Part shown: piece after piece, positions 51,135 through 59,337 of the stretch | How positions within the stretch are numbered: the stretch's first letter is position 1 | How the letters are laid out: each line of letters starts with the position of its first letter | NCBI GenBank assembly: GCA_038125725.1 | Contig: JAYPEK010000004.1 | Location: forward strand, 62,001 to 126,000 | Reading direction: 5' to 3' | Origin: TMED8 sp038125725 | Lineage (GTDB): Bacteria > Pseudomonadota > Alphaproteobacteria > Rhodospirillales > Casp-alpha2 | Length of the DNA stretch: 64,000 nt | Program-made: the position numbers and the translations under genes | Notes under the pieces: generated by a model | The model's input: only the letters and a program-made list of their open reading frames with translations | Databases searched by the model: none | Told to the model about the DNA's origin: nothing

Positions 51135-52432
51135 TTTTCCAGCAGGCCTCTCTCGTGCAGGGTTTCGGCGACCGGATACAAAACCGATGCCTGCATGTCG
51201 TGGCGCTCCGCAATATCGATCAGATCGTTTTCCCCGTCGGCATAGGCAAGAAGCGCCAGGAGTTGATGCACCAGTTCCTGGCGATAGGCCTGACCGCCGA
51301 TGGTCGGCCACAAACCGCGTGAGCCGAGATTGGGTTCGCCCAACTGCGTGACCTTGTAATGGCGGTTCTGCTCAAGAAGACCGAGGCACTGGCAATAAAC
51401 ATCGAAAGCCGTCCCCATGTGTTCCGGGCGCACATAGTCCAAATCGTCAAGCGAGGTGTGGTACTCGGGATAATTTTCGAACTTGGTCTTGGTCAGGGTC
51501 CCGATGGGCATATCGATGCCGGGTGCACAAAGTTGCCGCTCGTCGCTGCCGCGCAATGAATAGCTATCGATGCTGGCGTTGTCGCAGGCGTGTTTCAAGA
51601 TATGCGCCGTCACCTTATCCGTCAGGCAGTCGGCGTTCCGGGATTGAATGTAGGTGAAATCGCCGGGACCGCCGACACAGACGACATGGTAGCCGCCGAC
51701 CACCTTCGACCGCATGGCGTCCAGATTGCGGTCCAGGTAGGCAAGCATGCCGATCGTCTCGGGGACGAAGACGACGCGGTAGCTATACCGCCGCCGGGGA
51801 AGCTGAGCGATGTGTCTGGCCAGGAACGCCGTCAACACCGGTCCCGACAGCTCATTGTTGGCGAGCGACGGATGACAGACGTTCGTGGACAACAGGATTT
51901 CTTCTTCGGAATCGCCGGGGATCAGCGTTTCGGCGTAGGTCAACGAGCCGGGCTCCAGGGTGCTGTCGATCTTGACTTCGTAAGGGCCGGGCTGCATCGC
52001 GTCCAAAGCTGTCTGGCTCAGGCAAAACCCCCAGCGACGCTGATAGTAGGACGTCAGGTACGGGATCGCATTGGGGAGGGATGGTTCCGCATAGAGGTGC
52101 GGCTTCAAATCCGACAGGTTCATTTTCGCGTCGACGGGCGTGCTGTATCCCATGACGTGCAGGTTCGATTTCTGGAAGTCGATGATTCGCCGGCCGTCCG
52201 GCGCCTTGACGTATGCGTCCTTGATGTTCCATTCGTCCGGGACCGTCCAATCGAAGCACTTCGTGCCGCTCGGCACCTCGTGCACATCAAGGCCGATGAC
52301 ATCTTGGAGAATGGCAAAGGTCTCCCGGACGCCGTTTCCCGTAATGCTGCGGCAAATGGGAAACAGCCGGGTCATCATCTCGTGCATTTCAGCACCCAGA
52401 GTCTGCACCTGGTCTGAGGAAAGGTCGTGCAC
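51131..52432 (-). CDS. DUF4910 / M28 aminopeptidase-like protein
   Basis: A 433-residue protein of the DUF4910 (PF16254) type with an aminopeptidase-like core. Segments typical of the family: FPICRSITGNGVRETFAIL, TKCFDWTVPDEWNIKDAYVK, the zinc-site-like NVCHPSLANNELSGPVL, VFVPETIGMLAYL, GSDERQLCAPGIDMPIG and EYHTSLDDLDYV. The last 60 residues look like a winged helix (DIAERHDMQASVLYPVAETL). Start is GTG 52432. Such genes recur in nonulosonate and O-antigen loci, yet no enzymatic role is established; an amidase or deacylase acting on an N-acyl sugar is a reasonable guess. It is coupled to the LIC12162-like gene. Confidence 0.87.
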   Translation of the reverse strand: MHDLSSDQVQTLGAEMHEMMTRLFPICRSITGNGVRETFAILQDVIGLDVHEVPSGTKCFDWTVPDEWNIKDAYVKAPDGRRIIDFQKSNLHVMGYSTPVDAKMNLSDLKPHLYAEPSLPNAIPYLTSYYQRRWGFCLSQTALDAMQPGPYEVKIDSTLEPGSLTYAETLIPGDSEEEILLSTNVCHPSLANNELSGPVLTAFLARHIAQLPRRRYSYRVVFVPETIGMLAYLDRNLDAMRSKVVGGYHVVCVGGPGDFTYIQSRNADCLTDKVTAHILKHACDNASIDSYSLRGSDERQLCAPGIDMPIGTLTKTKFENYPEYHTSLDDLDYVRPEHMGTAFDVYCQCLGLLEQNRHYKVTQLGEPNLGSRGLWPTIGGQAYRQELVHQLLALLAYADGENDLIDIAERHDMQASVLYPVAETLHERGLLEK

Positions 52433-52475
52433 TGTGTTCTTCGCGATTGGAGTGTGAAGGAGGCGTTCGGCGGCG

Positions 52476-54380
52476 TTACTCGGCGGCGTAGGTCCCCGAG
52501 TCGTAGGACTTGGAGTTTGACTGCGCCATTTGCCGGAGCTCGGCCCTGATCAGCCGGCTTTCGTCCTTGGTCTGGCCGCTGATGTCGAGCCAATCAGCCA
52601 ATTCGTCATGGTCTTCCGGAATTTCCACTTGCGGCGTCAGGGTCCCGTCGGCGATCTGAACCAGGAGCTGGATCAGCTTGTCATAGTCCGGACCCCGCCA
52701 ATGCCCGCTGATCAGTTGGACAAACGAATCGATTTCGGGATCGCCAAAAACCGGAGGGGGCGCCGGCTGTTCGTCTTGCGACACCGATGCCGCGCCGTCG
52801 GCGGCGCGTTCGGACGGCCAGTCGCCGAACTTCCGATGATAGGTCACGTCCTGGATATTGTTCAAAAGCGTGACGGCAAACGGGTCATCGTTGTCTTTCA
52901 CGTAGTCGATAAGTGGGAACAGCCGTACCGGCCAGAAACAATAACTGGAAAACAGCATCCACAACCGATTGAGTAGCCGGCTATCCATATCCTTGAACCG
53001 TACGACAGACCGGTTGCCGGCCGTGAAGGTGTTGAAGTCGTAGTCACGGAGATCATGGTATTCGAAATCATTGTCGAGCAAGCCTTGCTTGATCAGCATG
53101 TTCCGAATGGGCGTACCCTTGTAGGGGTAGAAGATACCGACGGATTGCGTCTCGGTTCCGACAAGCCGGTTCAGCGCGATCGTCCGGAAGATGTCCTGCG
53201 GGCTTTCGCCCGGCAAGCCGATCATGTTGAAGGATACCTTCTGGATGCCATGCTGTTCCATCAAGTTGAAGGCCCGCAGGTAGACGTCATTGTCGACGGG
53301 CTTACTCAGCATGCCTTTGCGCATGTCCGGGCTGCCGGTCTCCATGCCGAGCGATGCGCTTTTGCAATTGGTGTCCTGCAGGATTTTCGAGGAGAAAGGC
53401 GTCAGGCTCTGACCCGTTGTTTCAATGACGTAGGGCAGCCGCAAGTCGGCATAGAGATCACGGAATTCCTCCATCCGTTCTTGGCTCATCAGCAAGAAAG
53501 TTTCATCCCAGAATTTAAGGAATTCGATTCCGTATTCTTCGACGGCGCCCGAAATCTCGCTGATGACCCGTGGGATGGATTTTTCCCGATGGTAGTTATG
53601 CGAGCCGGCGAAGCGGTAGATCTCTTGTAACTGCACGTTGATGCAGTAGGAGCACTTGTAGGGGCACCCCCGGCTCATTTCGAAGTCGCCGTACTTGTAA
53701 ACCACGCCCAGGAACGGCTTGAAGAAAGAAGTTTCCGGAAAGATCGACCAGTCCGGGACCGGAAACTTATCCAGGTCCTGTTCATAGGGGCGCACCGAAT
53801 TGCGCTCGGTCGATCCATCCGGTTTTTTGATCCACAGATTGCTGATGCCGTCGAAGGGCTTGCCGTGGTCAATGCACTCGCCGATATCCAGCACGACGTA
53901 CTCGCCCTCGCCGACGCAGACCATGTCGAAGCACTCTTCTCGCAGGACGCCCTCCGGGTCGACGGTGGCATGGACTCCGCCGACGATCGTCGGGATTGAC
54001 GGGAACACCGGTTTGACAGCACGCATCAGGCCCAGCCCCAACGGGAAATCGTCGGTCAGCGCGCTCAAGCCGATGATGTCGGGCTTGAAGGCGTCGATGC
54101 GGGCGATCAGACGTTCAACCAGGGCGCGGTAGCCGATCGGCTCCCGGGCGGGAAGCATCTCCGGGTTCATGGGTTCTTTAAAGGCAATGGTCTTGGCGCC
54201 GGCGAGGTTCCAATCGTTATCGCTGTTCGAGCCAGCCTCGTCGCGTAGCAGCCGGAACTGCGTGCAATCGAAAAGCTCGAACTCGTGCCCGGCGCGCTTC
54301 ATGATCGCTGCCAGGGACGCGATGCCGATCGGCTTGTTGCCGACGGCAAACTGATTGGAATAGAGCATGAAAAATCGCAT
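52476..54380 (-). CDS. B12-binding-type radical SAM protein (copy 4), extended C-terminus
   Basis: A 634-residue protein, longer than its three relatives here. N-terminal B12-like fold: MRFFMLYSNQFAVGNKPIGI, DIIGLSALTDDFPLGLGLM, TIVGGVHATVDPEG, VCVGEGEYVVLDI. Radical SAM motif CPYKCSYC near residue 240, then LKFWDETFLLMSQER, YVIETTGQSL, SLGMETGSPDMRKG and FNMIGLPGESPQDI. From about residue 500 there is an acidic, Pro-rich linker (DEQPAPPPVFGDPEID) and a small C-terminal helical part. Start at ATG 54380; an AAGGAG lies 14 bases upstream and a TTG at 54392 is an alternative. A 115-base gap precedes it without a recognisable terminator. Confidence 0.85.
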   Translation of the reverse strand: MRFFMLYSNQFAVGNKPIGIASLAAIMKRAGHEFELFDCTQFRLLRDEAGSNSDNDWNLAGAKTIAFKEPMNPEMLPAREPIGYRALVERLIARIDAFKPDIIGLSALTDDFPLGLGLMRAVKPVFPSIPTIVGGVHATVDPEGVLREECFDMVCVGEGEYVVLDIGECIDHGKPFDGISNLWIKKPDGSTERNSVRPYEQDLDKFPVPDWSIFPETSFFKPFLGVVYKYGDFEMSRGCPYKCSYCINVQLQEIYRFAGSHNYHREKSIPRVISEISGAVEEYGIEFLKFWDETFLLMSQERMEEFRDLYADLRLPYVIETTGQSLTPFSSKILQDTNCKSASLGMETGSPDMRKGMLSKPVDNDVYLRAFNLMEQHGIQKVSFNMIGLPGESPQDIFRTIALNRLVGTETQSVGIFYPYKGTPIRNMLIKQGLLDNDFEYHDLRDYDFNTFTAGNRSVVRFKDMDSRLLNRLWMLFSSYCFWPVRLFPLIDYVKDNDDPFAVTLLNNIQDVTYHRKFGDWPSERAADGAASVSQDEQPAPPPVFGDPEIDSFVQLISGHWRGPDYDKLIQLLVQIADGTLTPQVEIPEDHDELADWLDISGQTKDESRLIRAELRQMAQSNSKSYDSGTYAAE

Positions 54381-54495
54381 GGGCCTTAACAATGCTCCTT
54401 TTTCGCCGATTGGGGAAGCGAGCTATGGGTGTCTATAAGGTGGTTGCGGTGCACAGGGTTGCCAGGGAAAAATCGTAAATTCGCTTGTCTGTAAG

Positions 54496-55221
54496 TCAGT
54501 TCGCGGCGCGCCAGTGTGCTTCCGATCGCCAAATTCGCAAAATCTCCGCGGCGGAAATATCGGGTGAGACACCTTCAAGCAAGGATTGAAGGTGTTCCAA
54601 ATCCTGGGGCTCGTCGACATCCAACCGAATCGGATCACCATTCGCGCGCCACGCTTCGTTGCAAGGCGCCGCCATCATCCGGTACCGCTTGGCATTGTCC
54701 CACAAATAACTGGTCACATGCTCACGGTGCGACGGCGCCGTCGCGTTTGCGTCGATCTCCCGGAGCAGCGCCGCGCTGAGGACTTCGCCGCCCAACCCGT
54801 CGGGATAGAGACAATCCAGCCGCGGGACGTGATTGAACACATAATCGACGCCGAGTTGATAATAGGACTGAATGGCGAAATCAATCACCTCCGGGTCGAC
54901 GACGGGGTTGTCGGCACATACGCGCACGATGACATCGGCCTCCACCGCAGTTGCCGCGCCGACGAACCGGCCAAGCACGTCCGCCTCGTCACCGCGCCAC
55001 GCCGTGACATTCAGGCGGCCCGCGATCTCCTGCAGGGGGGCATTCGCAGGTGTGTCTGGGATCGCCAGAACGACGGTATCGGCTTTCTGGCACCGGGACA
55101 GCCGGCTGAGCACCCATTCGATGATCGGTATGCCGCAGAGCGGCGCCATCATTTTGCCGGGAAAGCGGACAGAGCCCATCCTCGCCTGGACGATGACGGC
55201 GGTCTTGGAGCCGGTAGACAT
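54496..55221 (-). CDS. SpsF-like cytidylyltransferase (CMP-ulosonate synthetase candidate)
   Basis: A 241-residue protein of the cytidylyltransferase family in its SpsF-like branch: AVIVQARMGSVRFPGKMMAP at the N-terminus, DTVVLAIPDTPANAPLQEI, GDEADVLGRFVGAA, VIVRVCADNPVVDPEVIDFA, EHVTSYLWDN and IRLDVDEPQDLEHLQ. It starts at ATG 55221 directly after the TGA of the NeuB gene, so the two are coupled, which makes activation of that NeuB's product its likely job. It is the fourth cytidylyltransferase-like gene in the window. Confidence 0.87.
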   Translation of the reverse strand: MSTGSKTAVIVQARMGSVRFPGKMMAPLCGIPIIEWVLSRLSRCQKADTVVLAIPDTPANAPLQEIAGRLNVTAWRGDEADVLGRFVGAATAVEADVIVRVCADNPVVDPEVIDFAIQSYYQLGVDYVFNHVPRLDCLYPDGLGGEVLSAALLREIDANATAPSHREHVTSYLWDNAKRYRMMAAPCNEAWRANGDPIRLDVDEPQDLEHLQSLLEGVSPDISAAEILRIWRSEAHWRAAN

Positions 55222-56298
55222 TCAGGCGGATTCTTCGGCCAAATCGTCCCAGGTCAGAATATGGTCTTCGTCGAGATCGTGCGAAGCGGTGCGTCCGATC
55301 ACCTGATCCCAGTGCATGGGGCTGATGCCGGTCGCCGGACGCTTGGGAATAATCGCATCGGCTTGAATCGCTTCTCCCGCCGAGATTTTGCGCGCCGTCA
55401 CGATGCTTCGGCGCGCGTTCAGCCGCGAGATGTCCTCCGATTCCAGCGGCGCTTTCCCTGTGTCGCCAAATGCACTGTGCAGCAGGTCCAGGTTGTCTGA
55501 AAGGCAGCGCAAGTCGTCGATGTCCATGGCGTGATAGTGATCGTTGCCGGGCAGTGACTTATCGTGCGTAAAGTGCTTTTCGATAATGCGCGCGCCCAAT
55601 GCAACCGCGGCACTTAGCACCGTCATGTTGGGGTCGGGGTGGGTGTGGTCCGAGTACCCAATGACAAACTTGGGAAAGGCTTCGGCCAAGCCCGAAATCA
55701 TGCTCAGATGGGCGTTCTCATAGGAGCATGGATAATTCAGGATACAGTGCAGTAACGCGATGTCGGTTGCGCCGGCCGCCTCGAGGACGTCCACCGCGCC
55801 TCTGATTTCGTCGATCGTCGACGCGCCCGTCGAGAGGATCACGGGCTTGCCCGTTTGTGCGACCCGTCGCAGCAAGGGCGGGTTGGTGATGTCCGCCGAG
55901 GCGATCTTGAAAAACGGCACCAGTGGTTCCAGCAGGGTAACCGCGTGATCATCGAAGGGGGTGGAAAGAAAATCGATGCCAACGGCGCGGCAATGCGCGG
56001 CCAGCTCCCGGTACTCATCATCGCCAAAGCTGTCGTGCTTCTTGAACAGGGCGAACTGGCTGTCCGTGGGCTCGGCCGAAAGATCCCAATAGGACGGGCT
56101 TTCCTTGGCGGCCAGCGTCTCCGCCTTGTAGGTCTGGAATTTCGCCCCGTGCGCGCCGCCTTCCTTGGCCAGTTCGATCAGGCGCTTCGCCGTCTCCATC
56201 GAACCTTCGTGATTGACGCCGATTTCCGCGATGACGTAGGGGCGGGCGCGGCGATTGACGTGTATGTCGCCGAGCGTGATTTCCGGTGAGCCGGCCAT
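55222..56298 (-). CDS. NeuB-family 3-deoxy-ulosonate synthase (third copy)
   Basis: A 358-residue NeuB protein: YVIAEIGVNHEGSMETAKRL, GAKFQTYKAETLAAKESPSY followed by WDLSAEPTDSQFALFKKHDS, FLSTPFDDHAVTLLEPL, FFKIASADITNPPLLRRV, LSTGASTIDEI, LLHCILNYPC, IGYSDHTHPDP, IIEKHFTHDKSLPGNDHYHA, and a C-terminal SAF domain from about residue 285. The start is ATG 56298; a TTG at 56307 is possible. It lies between the KdnB-like gene (10 bases) and the SpsF-like gene (no gap). The barrel differs from the other two NeuB copies in the substrate loop, so a different product is likely. Confidence 0.92.
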   Translation of the reverse strand: MAGSPEITLGDIHVNRRARPYVIAEIGVNHEGSMETAKRLIELAKEGGAHGAKFQTYKAETLAAKESPSYWDLSAEPTDSQFALFKKHDSFGDDEYRELAAHCRAVGIDFLSTPFDDHAVTLLEPLVPFFKIASADITNPPLLRRVAQTGKPVILSTGASTIDEIRGAVDVLEAAGATDIALLHCILNYPCSYENAHLSMISGLAEAFPKFVIGYSDHTHPDPNMTVLSAAVALGARIIEKHFTHDKSLPGNDHYHAMDIDDLRCLSDNLDLLHSAFGDTGKAPLESEDISRLNARRSIVTARKISAGEAIQADAIIPKRPATGISPMHWDQVIGRTASHDLDEDHILTWDDLAEESA

Positions 56299-56308
56299 GG
56301 TGGTCAAT

Positions 56309-57385
56309 TTACATTTTCCCGAACAATTGGCGGGTTTTCGCCGCGGTTAAAATGGTTTTGAAGTCGTCGCCCAGGGCATTTGCCAGGGGTTTCTCATGGA
56401 TGATCGAGGCGCCATGCAGCGTTTGAAACTGGTTTTCTCCCATACCTTCGCATAGGCCGGATTTCAATTGAATGCTCTGCGCCGACACCATTTTCTTAAA
56501 CTCTGCGGTTTCACGGGGGTAGTAGTCTTTCATCTGGTTCATGACGATGCAGTTGGCCTCGCAATGATGCAGTCCCAGAACCATGCTTAGGCCGGCGGAC
56601 AGCGGGTGCACGACACCGACGAAGCTGTTGCCGATCGCGGAACCGCCCAGGTAGGACGCGACCATCAGCTTCTCGCGGTTGTCCGGCGACATCATGTCGT
56701 CCGACAAAAACACTTCCCGGCAAAGATTGAGCGCCTCGCGCGAGCAGGCATCGGCCAGCGGATGCCGGTGCCGGCCGTTCAGCGACTCGATGCAATGAAT
56801 ATAGGTGTCCATGCCCGTGAAGAAGTATTGCTCGCGCGGGACCGAGGCGGTGAGTTCCGGGTCCAGGACCAGGCGATCGAAGATCGTGAAGTCCGAGTTC
56901 ATGCCCAGCTTCAGGTTCTTCCCGTAATTCATCATGACGCAGGTCCGCGACGCCTCGGCGCCGGTGCCGGACACCGTTGGGACGCCAACCTTGAATACCC
57001 CGGGTTTCGCCAGCAGGTCCCAGCCTTGGTAGTCGGCAGCCTGGCCGCCGTTGCCGAGAAGGTTCGATACCGCCTTCGCAGTATCCAGCGTGCAGCCGCC
57101 GCCGATACCGACGACGGCATCCCATTCACCGCCGCCATTTGCCGTGATGTCGGCGATGAAGGCGTCAACGCCATCGGTTGTCGGTTCGTCGATCGTGTCG
57201 ACGAAGCGGCAAAGGTCTGTCGGCTCAATTGGCAGCCGGTCGACCAAGGGGTGCCCGTCAAAGAAATGATCGATCAGAAAGACAACGCCATTCCCCTGGC
57301 GGCGCGTCGCCAGCAGGCCGCCGAGCTCGTCGATCGAGCCCGGCCCGAAAAGAAATTCACCAACGGTTTTTGTTGCGAACGCCAT
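56309..57385 (-). CDS. KdnB-like iron-type alcohol dehydrogenase
   Basis: A 358-residue member of the iron-containing alcohol dehydrogenase superfamily that resembles KdnB, the Kdo 8-oxidase of Shewanella. Shared style and length: VGIGGGCTLDTAKAVSNLLG (NAD site), AADYQGWDLL, VPTVSGTGAEASRTCVMM, LDPELTASVPREQYFFTGMD, TYIHCIESLNGRHRHPLADA, and the metal His region SFVGVVHPLSAGLSMVLGLH. KdnB oxidises the C8 hydroxyl of Kdo to an aldehyde, which KdnA aminates. Here the gene is next to a NeuB and a DegT aminotransferase, so it may oxidise the terminal carbon of a nonulosonate or octulosonate. Resemblance is from memory of the family, not from a search. Start at ATG 57385. Confidence 0.83.
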   Translation of the reverse strand: MAFATKTVGEFLFGPGSIDELGGLLATRRQGNGVVFLIDHFFDGHPLVDRLPIEPTDLCRFVDTIDEPTTDGVDAFIADITANGGGEWDAVVGIGGGCTLDTAKAVSNLLGNGGQAADYQGWDLLAKPGVFKVGVPTVSGTGAEASRTCVMMNYGKNLKLGMNSDFTIFDRLVLDPELTASVPREQYFFTGMDTYIHCIESLNGRHRHPLADACSREALNLCREVFLSDDMMSPDNREKLMVASYLGGSAIGNSFVGVVHPLSAGLSMVLGLHHCEANCIVMNQMKDYYPRETAEFKKMVSAQSIQLKSGLCEGMGENQFQTLHGASIIHEKPLANALGDDFKTILTAAKTRQLFGKM

Positions 57386-57396
57386 GTTATGCCGCC

Positions 57397-58602
57397 TCAG
57401 GAACGCAGGAAGTCCAAGGTCTCGCGAGTCGAATCGAGCATGTACGAGAACTGGTCATCCGGCATCCATTCATGAAAGGGAAAAGAAACCATGTTGTCGT
57501 AGAAGGTATCGGTCGCCGGAATATCCGCTTCGCCAAAGCCCGCTTTCTCGAACATCGGGTAGCGGTTCAGCGGGTAATACTGGACCACCATCTTGACCTG
57601 ATGATGGAAAGCCATGCGCGCCATGAAGTCATCCCGGGTCTTGCGGCCGGAAGGATCGATATAGCGGGCGGGAAGGCAATAGTAGACGTTTTCTCGGTCC
57701 GGCGGCGTGGCCTGGAACCTCAGTTCGCCGTAGTCAGACAATTCCCGCATGAAATGCTCGGCGCGCTCGCGGCGATGACGGTTCATTTCGTCGACCCGGT
57801 CCAACTGCACGATACCCGCCGCGCACTGCACTTCGCCCAAGCAGAAATTGTAGGGCCAGATGCCTTCCCAGTCGAAGTCGACATTTGACATGGCGGGTTG
57901 CCAATATTGGGGCCGCACTCCCTCGAACGGCCGCATGCCGTTGTGGCGGAAGCCCGGCGCAGCGGCGGCAAGATTGTCATCCTTCAAGGTCAGCATGCCG
58001 CCTTCACCCAGGGTCGAGATGTTTTTGTGGGTGTGAAAACTGAAACAACCGAAATCGCCCATGGAGCCGGCGGGCCGGCCCTTGTAAGTCGCCCCCAGGG
58101 CCTGGGCCGCATCCTCGACGACCAGCAGGTCGTGTTCTCGGGCCAGGGCCATGATCGGGTCCATGTCGGCAACAAGGCCGTAAAGATGGACAACGACGAC
58201 AACCCGCGTGCGATCGGACAAAACACTTCTAATGGCCTCTGGCGAAATGACCAGCGTATCAGGGTCGATATCGGCCCAAACCAGTTTCGCGCCCATGTGG
58301 GCGAAGGGAATGGCGCTCGCGGCGAAGGTGTGGGCGGGCAAAATGACTTCATCGCCCGGGCCAATCCGCGACAGGACCGCCGCCAAATGAAGCGCCGCCG
58401 TGCAGCTTGAAACGGCGAAGGCGTGATCGCTATTCGTATAGGCTTTGAACCTCGCCTCGAACTCGGCTTGATACCGCCCTTGCGTCAGCGGGTCGGCGGT
58501 GCGGATGGCCTCGACGATATATTCGATATCCTGGTCGGTGTAGCGCGAGCCGCGGCCACTCCAAGGCACCTTGGGGTTGTTGCTGTTGTTGGCGTTACTC
58601 AT
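57397..58602 (-). CDS. DegT/DnrJ/EryC1-type PLP aminotransferase
   Basis: A 401-residue PLP-dependent sugar aminotransferase. Marks: FAVSSCTAALHLAAVLSRIG, GDEVILPAHTFAASAIPFAH, VVVVHLYGLVADMD, VVEDAAQALGATYKG, the PLP lysine in FSFHTHKNISTLGEGGML and the C-terminal PLNRYPMFEKAGF. It would convert a keto or aldehyde sugar to the amine with glutamate. The start is ATG 58602, overlapping the GT2 stop by 8 bases (ATGAGTAA). It lies directly upstream of the KdnB-like gene (11 bases), so the substrate may be the aldehyde made by that enzyme. It is not a clear KdnA ortholog; a 4-keto nucleotide sugar is the alternative substrate. Confidence 0.92.
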   Translation of the reverse strand: MSNANNSNNPKVPWSGRGSRYTDQDIEYIVEAIRTADPLTQGRYQAEFEARFKAYTNSDHAFAVSSCTAALHLAAVLSRIGPGDEVILPAHTFAASAIPFAHMGAKLVWADIDPDTLVISPEAIRSVLSDRTRVVVVVHLYGLVADMDPIMALAREHDLLVVEDAAQALGATYKGRPAGSMGDFGCFSFHTHKNISTLGEGGMLTLKDDNLAAAAPGFRHNGMRPFEGVRPQYWQPAMSNVDFDWEGIWPYNFCLGEVQCAAGIVQLDRVDEMNRHRRERAEHFMRELSDYGELRFQATPPDRENVYYCLPARYIDPSGRKTRDDFMARMAFHHQVKMVVQYYPLNRYPMFEKAGFGEADIPATDTFYDNMVSFPFHEWMPDDQFSYMLDSTRETLDFLRS

Positions 58603-59263
58603 TCTCTGGCTCACCGTGTTTTTCATCGAGAATCTTCTGGAAGTGATCCATGCGGTTTTGGTTGTTGGTCATGTTGTTGCCATGCCGACGATAGCGGTAT
58701 AGCGGAAGCGCTGCCCGGTGAATGTTGTGTTTTTTCAAGAACCGGATACGCAGGTCCTCGTCTTCCCGTGACAGGAAGGTTTCGTCATAAAGCCCGATAT
58801 CAATGAGCTGCTCGACCCGGAACATGATCCCGCAGCCAATCGGTTCTTGCGAGCAATCTGCCTGGTGCAGGATATTTTCGTGATCATCCACCAGCAGATA
58901 GTCGCAGGCAACGGCATCGAAGTGGCTGTTCATGCGAAGGTACAGCGCCAGGATTTTCAAGAAATCGGTGTGGACATAATCGTCGGAATCAAGCCGGACA
59001 ATGAATTGTCCGCGCGCTTCGCGCACGCCGCTATTGATGGCGGCGGGTAGGCCCTGGCAAGTGCCGTGGCTGATCAGGCGGATGTCGCCTTGAAAATGGT
59101 GAAGCGCCTCCAGTGAGCGGTCCGTGCTGCCATCGTCAACGACGATAATCTCGTAGTCCTCGCGATTCAGGCTTTGGTTCAAAATCGACCGAAGGCAGCG
59201 GCCGACGTACATCTCCTGATTGTGGACGGGAATAACGACGGAAACGGAAGGAACGCGATTCAT
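58595..59263 (-). CDS. Family 2 glycosyltransferase
   Basis: A 222-residue GT2 enzyme with a short GT-A fold: VSVVIPVHNQEMYVGRCLRS, IIVVDDGSTDRSLEAL, GLPAAINSGVREARGQFIVR, the metal-binding RLDSDDYVHTDFL, GIMFRVEQLIDIGLYDETFL and LSREDEDLRIRFL with the ED catalytic pair. No membrane helix is seen. The start is ATG 59263; a longer frame to 59329 runs through the ops-like element and is unlikely. It is the first structural gene after the NusG paralog. Confidence 0.9.
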   Translation of the reverse strand: MNRVPSVSVVIPVHNQEMYVGRCLRSILNQSLNREDYEIIVVDDGSTDRSLEALHHFQGDIRLISHGTCQGLPAAINSGVREARGQFIVRLDSDDYVHTDFLKILALYLRMNSHFDAVACDYLLVDDHENILHQADCSQEPIGCGIMFRVEQLIDIGLYDETFLSREDEDLRIRFLKKHNIHRAALPLYRYRRHGNNMTNNQNRMDHFQKILDEKHGEPENE

Positions 59264-59303
59264 GACAGATGCAGACCTGACGGAATGGCCAATGGAATTT
59301 TCC

Positions 59304-59314
59304 CACGCTACCGC
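59304..59314 (-). promoter_or_regulatory. ops-like element (RfaH-type recruitment site)
   Basis: On the minus strand, positions 59314 to 59304 read GCGGTAGCGTG, preceded by T. The enterobacterial ops core is GGCGGTAGNNT, commonly GGCGGTAGCGT; this site matches 10 of those 11 bases and the following G. It lies in the 105-base gap between the NusG/RfaH paralog gene and the first glycosyltransferase gene, on the transcribed sense strand, where an ops site would work. In enterobacteria the non-template strand of ops, exposed in a paused RNA polymerase, recruits RfaH, which then prevents termination through long surface-glycan operons. Confidence 0.72.
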
Positions 59315-59320
59315 AGTCCG

Positions 59321-59337
59321 GGTGACCAAGGGCCACC
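59321..59337 (-). promoter_or_regulatory. RNA hairpin just upstream of the ops-like element
   Basis: In the minus-strand transcript GGUGGCC, a CUU loop and GGUCACC form a 7-bp stem with one G-U pair, ending six bases before the ops-like core. No U-run follows, so it is not a classical terminator. Its position would suit a pause-stabilising hairpin that holds RNA polymerase near the ops-like site, or a regulatory leader structure. Confidence 0.45.

Noticed and set aside
57397..58602. Calling the aminotransferase KdnA
   Set aside because: The KdnB-like neighbour invites it, but the protein reads as a general DegT-type enzyme and I do not see sequence close to KdnA. The name is left out.
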